A stretch of DNA of 38,931 nucleotides from an uncultured bacterium (lineage in GTDB: Bacteria > Patescibacteriota > Minisyncoccia > Minisyncoccales > Minisyncoccaceae). A program made the position numbers and the translations under genes. The notes under the pieces are model-generated. The model was not told where the DNA came from. It saw nothing but the letters and a program-made list of their open reading frames with translations, and searched no databases. This document shows positions 22,740 to 30,015 of the stretch, piece after piece; the first letter of the stretch is position 1; every line of letters begins with the position of its first letter. The stretch is taken from NCBI GenBank assembly GCA_937870835.1, contig CALMWW010000005.1, positions 1 through 38,931 on the forward strand. The letters are read 5' to 3'.

Positions 22740-24125
22740 ATGGAAGAAAATTTAGACAAAATTGTTTCATTTTGCAAGAGAAAGGGCTTCGTATTCCAAT
22801 CTTCAGAAATTTACGGCGGCTTTGCCGCAGTTTATGATTATGGGCCTTATGGCGCTTTATTAAAAAACAATATTCGCGATGCTTGGTTGAAACAAATGCT
22901 TCAATCGCAGAACAATATAGTAGTTTTAGATAGCGCTATTTTTATGCATCCTTTAGCTTGGAAGGCTTCAGGTCATTTAGATAATTTTGACGATCCTCAA
23001 ATAGATTGTAAAAAATGTAAAAATAGAATGCGGGCTGACCAAGTTTTAGAATCTTTTGGCATTAACGCAGACAAGGCTCCTTTAGATTTTATAAATAGCG
23101 AATTAGACAAGCTTAGAAAAGCAGGTAAATTAAAATGTCCGGTTTGTGGTTCTAAAGATATTACTCCAGCTAAAAGATTTTCTTTAATGGTAAAATCTAA
23201 TTTAGGTTCGCCAACCGAATCATTAAATGATTCAGAAGCAGTTTACTTGCGTCCGGAAACTTGTGGGGGCATTTATCTTAATTATAAAAATATTTTAGAT
23301 TCAACAAGAGTAAAAATACCATTTGGAGTAGCGCAAGTAGGCAAGGCTTTTCGCAATGAAATTGTAGCTCGGCAATTTATTTTTAGAACGCGCGAGTTTG
23401 AGCAAATGGAAATGCAATATTTTTTACATCCGAGCCAAATGAAAGAAAAATACGAAGAGTGGAGGAATATCCGTTATCAATGGTATTTAGAATATGGTAT
23501 TGAAGAAAAAGATATTCAATGGCATCGTCACGAAAAATTAGCGCATTATGCGAGCGAAGCTTATGATATTGAGTATGATTTTAAGTGCATAGGAGGATTT
23601 AAGGAGGTGGAAGGAATTCATGCTAGAGGAAATTGGGATTTGTCTCAGCATTCAAAATTTTCAGGAGCAGATTTATCTTACCATGACGAAAATGGTGAAA
23701 AATTTATTCCTCATATTTTAGAAACATCTGCTGGTTTAAATAGGTTTTTCTTAATGTTTATAGATAAAGCTTATACCGAAGAAGCAGTGAATGGGGAAAC
23801 GAGAGTAGTTTTGAAATTAGACCCGCGCTTAGCTCCCATAAAGGCAGCCATTTTCCCGCTTTTGAAAAACAAACTTCAACTTAAAGAAAAAGCTCAAGAA
23901 GTTTATAATCTTTTGAAATTAGAAATGATGTGCGAATATGATGACAGCGGTAATATTGGCAAAAGCTATCGCCGCCAAGACGAAATTGGCACACCTTATT
24001 GTATCACTATTGATTTTGACACATTAGAAGATAATACCGTTACTGTTAGAGACAGAGACACTATGCAGCAAGAAAGGATTAAGATTGATAATTTAGTAAG
24101 TTATTTATTAAAGAATTTGCAATAA
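22740..24125 (+). CDS. glyQS: Glycyl-tRNA synthetase, dimeric (eukaryal/archaeal) type
   Basis: A 461-residue class II synthetase in one chain, the alpha2 form, not the GlyQ/GlyS two-gene form. Features: KRKGFVFQSSEIYGGFAAVYDYGPYG at the start (motif 1 region), the cysteine-bearing insertion IDCKKCKNRM with KCPVCGSKDIT, YLRPETCGGIYLNYKN, motif 2 AFRNEIVARQFIFRTREFEQMEMQYF, motif 3 around SAGLNRFFLMFIDKAY, and the C-terminal anticodon domain ending RQDEIGTPYCITIDF and VTVRDRD. It charges tRNA-Gly. It has its own promoter and is followed one base later by a membrane-protein gene. Confidence 0.97.
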   Translation: MEENLDKIVSFCKRKGFVFQSSEIYGGFAAVYDYGPYGALLKNNIRDAWLKQMLQSQNNIVVLDSAIFMHPLAWKASGHLDNFDDPQIDCKKCKNRMRADQVLESFGINADKAPLDFINSELDKLRKAGKLKCPVCGSKDITPAKRFSLMVKSNLGSPTESLNDSEAVYLRPETCGGIYLNYKNILDSTRVKIPFGVAQVGKAFRNEIVARQFIFRTREFEQMEMQYFLHPSQMKEKYEEWRNIRYQWYLEYGIEEKDIQWHRHEKLAHYASEAYDIEYDFKCIGGFKEVEGIHARGNWDLSQHSKFSGADLSYHDENGEKFIPHILETSAGLNRFFLMFIDKAYTEEAVNGETRVVLKLDPRLAPIKAAIFPLLKNKLQLKEKAQEVYNLLKLEMMCEYDDSGNIGKSYRRQDEIGTPYCITIDFDTLEDNTVTVRDRDTMQQERIKIDNLVSYLLKNLQ

Positions 24126-24126
24126 T

Positions 24127-25203
24127 ATGCTTAAAAAAATTTCTTATACTCTAAAAGTAGCATTGCCAATTTTGGGTTGGGCAATTTTATGCATATTTTT
24201 CTTTTTTACTTTAATTATTTCTACAACTCAGTTTGGGCAATCAGGCAATTATAGCTTTTTTTTGAAGTTTGTTTTAACCCTATCTATTGTTTTAGTAATT
24301 TTAGTAATTTTAAGAATGAGCGGGCTTTTGGGAGGAGGGGATATAAAAACAATTAATAAAAATATTATAGATGAGACTTTAAATCCTCAGATATCTCTTG
24401 AAGAGGCGCAAAAAACTTTTTATTATTTAGTGCGTTTTTGCCGCAATAATTTTAGCCATTTAATTTGGATTGGTTTACCTCTCACTATTTTGGTGGGGAG
24501 TATAATGAAGGTTTATAAAAATATTTCTGAGGCAGATTTTTTAATTATTTTAGCAAGTGGAGTTGTATCAATGGTTTTATCGGCTGTTTTTGCTTCTTTA
24601 TATTCTGAATATGCGACCTTCCCAGTTATTAAGGCTATCCGAAAAAAAATAATTCAATCAAATGGAAAAATTCCTAAAATTAATTTTGATAGCATAATGT
24701 CAAAGTTTTATTTTTTATTTCTTTTCCCAATCATTACCATGCTCGTTGTTTTAATTTGCGTTTTTCCTTTCGGTTTTAATGTGGTCATTCTTTCTTTAAT
24801 TGGCACAGTGATGATTTTGATTATTGACCGGGTAATATTTTTATATTTAACAAAATCATTTTTTGAGACGCAAGAATTTGCCCAAGAAATGTATCAAGGC
24901 AAAGAAGAAATTTTTGCTATTGGCAGCATAGACAAAGAATTTGTTGAGTTAATGGATAATTTGAATGCAGCTGGTGAAAAGGTTTGGTCATTAAAGCAAG
25001 AATCTGATTTGGCGCGAAAAAATATGGAGGAAAAAGTTAAAGAATTGGAAAAATTTTTTGACTTAACCATTAATCGTGAAATTAAAATGGTTGAATTAAA
25101 AAAAGAATTAAAAGCAGCCAAACAGGCCCTAAAAGAGTTTAAAAATAGAAAAACAAAGAATAAAAAAAATGACAAAACAAACAATAAAACAAAAAAATTA
25201 TAA
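24127..25203 (+). CDS. Polytopic membrane protein with C-terminal coiled coil
   Basis: A 358-residue protein not matched to a named family. Two hydrophobic helices lie near 12-34 and 44-64, and about four more between 110 and 245. The soluble C-terminal part after about 255 is charged and helical; it runs through VELMDNLNAAGEKVWSLKQESDLARKNMEEKVKELEKFFDLTINREIKMVELKKELK. This part resembles the linker that follows HAMP or PAS domains in sensor proteins, but no kinase, cyclase or receiver domain follows. It may be a sensor remnant or a scaffold. It follows glyQS after one base and overlaps the M16 peptidase gene by 35 bases. Confidence 0.6.
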   Translation: MLKKISYTLKVALPILGWAILCIFFFFTLIISTTQFGQSGNYSFFLKFVLTLSIVLVILVILRMSGLLGGGDIKTINKNIIDETLNPQISLEEAQKTFYYLVRFCRNNFSHLIWIGLPLTILVGSIMKVYKNISEADFLIILASGVVSMVLSAVFASLYSEYATFPVIKAIRKKIIQSNGKIPKINFDSIMSKFYFLFLFPIITMLVVLICVFPFGFNVVILSLIGTVMILIIDRVIFLYLTKSFFETQEFAQEMYQGKEEIFAIGSIDKEFVELMDNLNAAGEKVWSLKQESDLARKNMEEKVKELEKFFDLTINREIKMVELKKELKAAKQALKEFKNRKTKNKKNDKTNNKTKKL

Positions 25204-26461
25204 TAAAATAACTTTAGAAAATGGGTTAAGAATTATTACAATTCCTCAAAAAGAAACCAAAGCGGTAACAATTTTAGTATTGGTGGGAACTGGTTCTAAA
25301 TATGAAACTAAAAATATATCTGGCGTTTCTCATTTTTTAGAACATATGTTTTTTAAGGGCACCAAAAAAAGAAAAACGCCTACGGAAATAGCAGAGTTTT
25401 TAGATAGGTTGGGCGGAGATTATAATGCTTTTACTAGCGAAGAAATGACTGGTTATTATGCTAAAGTAGAAGCTAATCATTTTAAGGAAGCGTTAGATTG
25501 GGTTGCGGATATATTTTTACATTCAACCTTGCCCATACAAGAAATAGAAAAAGAGCGGGGAGTAATTATTGAAGAGATTAAAATGTATGAAGACAATCCA
25601 ATGCGTTATATTGGAGAAATTTGGAAAGAGCTGCTTTATGGAGATCAGCCAGCAGGATGGGATATTGCTGGAACACGAAAAACTGTTTCTCAAATTAAAA
25701 GAGAAGATTTATTAAAGTATATGGCCACTCAATATGTAGCCAAAAACACAATTATTTGTGTGTCTGGTAATTTCCAAGAGCAGGAGGCAATTAGTAAAGT
25801 TAAAAATCAATTTCTTAATATCCGAACCGGAACTTATAAAGACAAGCCAAAAGTTAATGAATGCCAGACCAAACCTCAAACAAAATTGCTTTATAAAGAT
25901 ATTAAACAAACTCATATTGCTTTAGGAGTGAGGGCTTATAATATTTTTCACCCAGACCGTTTTGTTTTAGATATTTTAGCTATTTTATTAGGAGGAATGA
26001 TGAGCTCGCGCTTGTTTAATAAAGTTCGTGAAAAATTAGGAGCAGCTTATTATGTTAGAACTAATTATGAAAGCGATACAGATACAGGAGAAGTGGTAAC
26101 TTTTACGGGAGTAGATAATGCTAAATTAGAAAAAGTTATTAAGACAATTTTACAAGAATATAAAAAAATTACTAAAGAGAAATTAGGAGCAGCTGAATTA
26201 AAAAAGGTTAAAGATTGTTATAAAGGAAGATTAATTTTAGGATTAGAATCATCTGACGATAAAGCATCTTTTTATGCTACTCAAGAGCTACTAATGAAAA
26301 ATATTTTAACCCCAGAGCAAATTATTGAAAAGATTGAAAAAATAACAGCAGTAGACATTCAAAGAGTGGCGCGGGACATTTTTGTTCCTGAAAAATTAAA
26401 CTTCGCTATTTTAGGGAAACACAAAGATGATAAACTTTTTCAAAAATTATTGCATTTTTAA
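25169..26461 (+). CDS. M16 family zinc metallopeptidase (insulinase/processing peptidase-like)
   Basis: A 430-residue protein with the inverted zinc motif HFLEH (H55, E58, H59) and the downstream Glu in GVIIEEIKMYEDNP (E135 or E136). The second, inactive-type domain includes the conserved SSRLFNKVREKLGAAYYV. Length matches bacterial M16B peptidases. No signal peptide is seen, so it is probably cytoplasmic, acting on peptides or short proteins. The start ATG lies inside the end of the preceding gene; a later start would cut the conserved first strand (ITLENGLRIITIP), so the overlap is likely real. Confidence 0.93.
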   Translation: MTKQTIKQKNYNKITLENGLRIITIPQKETKAVTILVLVGTGSKYETKNISGVSHFLEHMFFKGTKKRKTPTEIAEFLDRLGGDYNAFTSEEMTGYYAKVEANHFKEALDWVADIFLHSTLPIQEIEKERGVIIEEIKMYEDNPMRYIGEIWKELLYGDQPAGWDIAGTRKTVSQIKREDLLKYMATQYVAKNTIICVSGNFQEQEAISKVKNQFLNIRTGTYKDKPKVNECQTKPQTKLLYKDIKQTHIALGVRAYNIFHPDRFVLDILAILLGGMMSSRLFNKVREKLGAAYYVRTNYESDTDTGEVVTFTGVDNAKLEKVIKTILQEYKKITKEKLGAAELKKVKDCYKGRLILGLESSDDKASFYATQELLMKNILTPEQIIEKIEKITAVDIQRVARDIFVPEKLNFAILGKHKDDKLFQKLLHF

Positions 26462-26513
26462 TAATAATATAATTAATATATTAAAAGCTTAAAATTATAA
26501 AAATAAATTTTTT

Positions 26514-27542
26514 ATGGCGCAACAAAATACTTTAAAGTGGGATATTCCTTGGTCAGCTTTATTTAAAATTGTTTTAGTGGCAGCAGTCGCGTATGCTTTG
26601 TTTCTTATTCGCGATATTTTAATTTTGGCATTAGCGGCCTTAGTAATATCTATTATTTTTAATCCAGCTATTAATTTTTTAAGCAAAAAAAGAATTCCTC
26701 GCCCCGTTGCTGTGGTTTTGGTTTATTTAGTAGTTGTTGGCATAATAGGCTTGCTTGTTTATTTAGCAGCTCCGCCAATTATTGAAGAAGTAGGCAATTT
26801 TTATCAAAATTTTTCAGATTATTTTTCTGAATTTATGGAAAGATTTTCTGAATTATTTAGAATTAATTTACTTGATTGGAATAGCTTGCTAAATAATTCT
26901 ATTATCAATGATAATTTATTAAATGTTTCTAAAAACATAATAAATTTTCTTTATTCGTTCATAGGAGGGACAGCTTCAATGGTGACAATGTTTGTTTTAG
27001 CATTTTTCTTATCGGTAGAGGAAAATGAGTTAACTAAAATGATTAAATCTTTTGCCCCTAAAAAGTGGGAAGAAGATATTTTGAAAGCTTGGCAAAAAAG
27101 TCAAGAACAAGTGATGGGTTGGTTTGGCGGTCGGCTCATTGCCTCATTAGCTGTAGCCTTAATGACTTTTATTGTTTGCCTTTTTTTAAATATTAAATTA
27201 GCAGTGTCTATTAGTTTAATTTCTGGAATGTTAAATTTGGTTCCTTTGATTGGGCCAATTATATCAGGAGCGCTTTTGTTTTTGCTGGGAATATTAAATT
27301 CTTGGCAAACCGCTTTTTTACTTTTAATTTTTTCTATTATAATTCAATTTATAGAAAATAATTTATTAACTCCTTTTGTATCTAAACAAATTATTGGCAT
27401 TCCTAATTTTTTAGTTTTATTATCAATTTTAATAGGCGGACAACTATTGGGAGCAGTGGGGGCGATTTTAGCTATTCCTTTAGCGGCCGTAGTATACGAA
27501 ACGTTAAGAAACTATATTGTTTATAAAAAAGAGAATGAATAA
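26514..27542 (+). CDS. AI-2E family transporter (PerM/UPF0118-like)
   Basis: A 342-residue membrane protein with about seven to eight helices, the typical layout of AI-2E transporters: two N-terminal helices (about 18-50), a third near 62-85, a soluble loop with FYQNFSDYFSEFMERFSELF, then helices with the family phrases MVTMFVLAFFLSVEENELTKMI, KSQEQVMGWFGGRLIASLAVALM, SGMLNLVPLIGPIISGAL and QLLGAVGAILAIPLAAV. Members include export channels and Na+/H+ exchangers; the substrate cannot be read from sequence. It precedes metG by six bases. Confidence 0.92.
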   Translation: MAQQNTLKWDIPWSALFKIVLVAAVAYALFLIRDILILALAALVISIIFNPAINFLSKKRIPRPVAVVLVYLVVVGIIGLLVYLAAPPIIEEVGNFYQNFSDYFSEFMERFSELFRINLLDWNSLLNNSIINDNLLNVSKNIINFLYSFIGGTASMVTMFVLAFFLSVEENELTKMIKSFAPKKWEEDILKAWQKSQEQVMGWFGGRLIASLAVALMTFIVCLFLNIKLAVSISLISGMLNLVPLIGPIISGALLFLLGILNSWQTAFLLLIFSIIIQFIENNLLTPFVSKQIIGIPNFLVLLSILIGGQLLGAVGAILAIPLAAVVYETLRNYIVYKKENE

Positions 27543-27548
27543 ATTCAA

Positions 27549-29024
27549 ATGAAAAAAATATTTATTAGCACAGCTATTGATTATGTAAATGCAGCTCCTC
27601 ATTTGGGTCATGCTTTAGAAAAAATTCAAGCCGATGTTTTAGCAAGACATTATCGTGCCTTAGGCAATACAGTTTTTTTCTTAAGCGGGACTGACGAAAA
27701 TAGTTTGAAAAATGTGCGGAGCGCTGAAAAAGCAGGACAGCCAATAAAAGAATTTGTAGACCGAAATTACGAAAGGTTTTTTGCCCTAAAACAATCCTTA
27801 GATTTATCTTATGATGATTTTGTTCGGACAACAGAATCGCGCCATATAGCGGCTGTTCAGAAATTATGGCAAGTTTGCTCTAAAGATATTTATAAGAAAA
27901 AATATGGAGGGCTTTACTGTGTAGGTTGCGAAGAATTTTATAAAGAAGACGAGTTAGCTCCAGGGGGTTTATGCCCTGACCATTTAACAAAACCAGAATT
28001 TATAGAAGAAGAAAATTATTTTTTTAAGCTTATTAATTATGCTGATAAAATTAAAAAAATTATTGAAACCGATGAATTAAAAATTATTCCCGAATCTCGC
28101 AAGAATGAATTATTAAGTTTTATTAATTCAGGATTGCAAGATTTTTGCATATCTCGTTTATCCGAAAGAGCAAAGGGGTGGGGGATTGATGTCCCCAATG
28201 ATTCAAGTCAAAAAATTTGGGTTTGGTTTGATGCTTTAAGCAACTATATTTCCGCTTTAGGTTATGGGAGCGAAAGAGAAGATAAATTTAATGAATATTG
28301 GCAAGGAGAGAGTTTGCGTTTGCATGTGGTTGGCAAGGGAATTACCCGCTTCCATACTATTTATTGGCCAGCCATGCTTATGTCAGCTGGTTTAAGTTTA
28401 CCTAATATAATTTTTAGTCATGGCTATGTTACTGTTAATGGTCAAAAAATGTCTAAATCTTTAAATAATATTGTTGACCCGTTTGAATTAGTTAAACAAT
28501 ATGGTGCCGATGCTGTCCGTTATTATCTTTTGCGTGAAATTCCAACCCTAGGAGATGGTGATTTTACTTATGAAAAATTTGAAAAAAGATATAATTCCGA
28601 TTTAGCTAAAGGATTGGGCAATCTTTTTTCTCGGACCACGGCAATGACTTTTAACGCTGGCCTTAATCAAAATTTTAAGATTAATCCAAGTATTCAGGCA
28701 ATTCAAAAAATACAAGAAATTCAAAAAAAATATGAAAACAGTTTTGCTAATTTTAATTTAAATGAAGCATTGTCTCAAGTTTGGGAATTAGTATCAGCTT
28801 GTGATAAATATATTGATATTGAACAGCCGTGGAGTTTGTCTGAAACAAAAAAACAGCAAGAAGTATTTTCAAATTTATTATATTCGCTTCAAAAGATAGG
28901 CGAATTGCTTAATCCATTTATGCCCCAAACATCAGAAAAAATATTAATTAGTTTAAATGAGAAAAATGGCATTTTTAATATTACAAAAACAGAACCATTA
29001 TTTCCTCGCTTAAAAAATGTTTGA
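27549..29024 (+). CDS. metG: Methionyl-tRNA synthetase
   Basis: A 491-residue class I synthetase with YVNAAPHLGHAL (HLGH at 18-21) and KMSKS (300-304). A single zinc site C124-VG-C127 with C142-PDH145 is of the Thermus-like CxxC...CPxH form. The anticodon domain follows and there is no C-terminal tRNA-binding EMAP domain, so this is the short form. It charges initiator and elongator tRNA-Met. It overlaps tatD by eight bases, a pairing seen in many bacteria. Confidence 0.97.
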   Translation: MKKIFISTAIDYVNAAPHLGHALEKIQADVLARHYRALGNTVFFLSGTDENSLKNVRSAEKAGQPIKEFVDRNYERFFALKQSLDLSYDDFVRTTESRHIAAVQKLWQVCSKDIYKKKYGGLYCVGCEEFYKEDELAPGGLCPDHLTKPEFIEEENYFFKLINYADKIKKIIETDELKIIPESRKNELLSFINSGLQDFCISRLSERAKGWGIDVPNDSSQKIWVWFDALSNYISALGYGSEREDKFNEYWQGESLRLHVVGKGITRFHTIYWPAMLMSAGLSLPNIIFSHGYVTVNGQKMSKSLNNIVDPFELVKQYGADAVRYYLLREIPTLGDGDFTYEKFEKRYNSDLAKGLGNLFSRTTAMTFNAGLNQNFKINPSIQAIQKIQEIQKKYENSFANFNLNEALSQVWELVSACDKYIDIEQPWSLSETKKQQEVFSNLLYSLQKIGELLNPFMPQTSEKILISLNEKNGIFNITKTEPLFPRLKNV

Positions 29025-29769
29025 TACACATGCCCATCTTAATTTTTCTGATTTTGACGAAGATAGAGAAGAAATAATTACAGAATGCGGAAAAAATAAT
29101 ATTAAAATAATCAATCCGGGGACTGATTTAACTACTTCTATTTCTGCTGTTGAATTAGCGCGTCAATATAATAATGTATATGCTGGCATAGGAATGCATC
29201 CAACTGAAATTAATAATTTAGATTTTCAACCCGAAGATTATAAAAAACTTTTTTGTTCTAAAGTTGTGGCAATTGGGGAAATTGGTTTAGATTTTTGGCG
29301 ATTACCAAAACAAGAAGATGACCGAAATAATGAGATAAAAAAACAAGAAATTATTTTTAATCAGCAATTAGACTTAGCTTCCGAATTTAATTTGCCTATT
29401 ATTGTCCATTGCCGAGCTGCCTTTGATTCTGTTTTTAAGATTCTTCAAATTAAACAATGCCAAGGAGTTTTACATTGTTTTAGCGGCAATTGGAAAGAGG
29501 CTCAAAAATTTTTAGATTTAGGTTTTTATTTAGGAATAGATGGTATTATTTTTAAGTTAAATCTAATTGATGTAATAAAAAATTGTCCCTTAAACAAGAT
29601 ATTGCTTGAAACAGATTGTCCTTTTTTATCTCCGCCTAATTTTTCAAAAAGAAATACGCCCTTATCCTTGCCTATAATAGCCAAAGAAGTGGCAAAAATT
29701 AAAAATATCAGCGTAAAAGAGGTAGAAGAAATTACAGACCGCAATGCCAAAACATTATTTAATATCTGA
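29017..29769 (+). CDS. tatD: TatD family DNase/hydrolase
   Basis: A 250-residue metal-dependent hydrolase with all TatD landmarks: FDTHAHLNFSDFDEDR (H4, H6), GEIGLDFWR (catalytic Glu), IVHCRAA, VLHCFSGN and LLETDCPFLSP. TatD proteins are 3'-5' exonucleases acting on DNA or RNA with repair or turnover roles. The start overlaps the end of metG, so translation is likely coupled. It ends 35 bases before the next gene, with a promoter in that gap. Confidence 0.95.
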   Translation: MFDTHAHLNFSDFDEDREEIITECGKNNIKIINPGTDLTTSISAVELARQYNNVYAGIGMHPTEINNLDFQPEDYKKLFCSKVVAIGEIGLDFWRLPKQEDDRNNEIKKQEIIFNQQLDLASEFNLPIIVHCRAAFDSVFKILQIKQCQGVLHCFSGNWKEAQKFLDLGFYLGIDGIIFKLNLIDVIKNCPLNKILLETDCPFLSPPNFSKRNTPLSLPIIAKEVAKIKNISVKEVEEITDRNAKTLFNI

Positions 29770-29798
29770 TTGATAATTATTTTTGGGTATGCTATTCT
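29770..29798 (+). promoter_or_regulatory. Promoter giving a leaderless transcript before the small membrane protein and leuS
   Basis: TTGATA (29770-29775), a 17-base spacer ending TATGC, and TATTCT (29793-29798). The expected start point falls on the ATG at 29805. Confidence 0.75.
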
Positions 29799-29804
29799 TT
29801 AAGT

Positions 29805-30008
29805 ATGGAAATAAGTTTTTGGGCTATTTTAATAAGGAAATTCTTATTTGGTTTGGCAGTAGGAGTGGGTTTTTATGCCGTAATGTTGTATGGCAAAGCA
29901 ATGTTAGAAAGAGCAATTTTAAACCGAAAAATTGAAGATAATGCTTATTTTTGGGGGGGAGTAATTATATCAATTTTCTTAGCTATTTTAGCTATGATTT
30001 TTATTTAA
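29805..30008 (+). CDS. Small two-helix membrane protein
   Basis: A 67-residue protein with two predicted membrane helices (about 5-28 and 48-66) and a short charged loop MLERAILNRKIEDNAYFW between them. Not recognised. It begins about six bases after a strong -10 box and is followed by leuS after seven bases. An alternative start inside the first helix is unlikely because it would remove the helix. Confidence 0.65.
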   Translation: MEISFWAILIRKFLFGLAVGVGFYAVMLYGKAMLERAILNRKIEDNAYFWGGVIISIFLAILAMIFI

Positions 30009-30015
30009 TTAAATT

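Noticed and set aside
24950-25203. Histidine kinase at the end of the coiled-coil membrane protein
   Set aside because: No H-box with conserved His, and no ATP-binding N, G1 or G2 motifs are present.
14738-30015. T-box leaders before the aminoacyl-tRNA synthetase genes
   Set aside because: Gaps before argS, ileS, glyQS, metG and leuS are short and lack a T-box sequence or anti-terminator/terminator pair.
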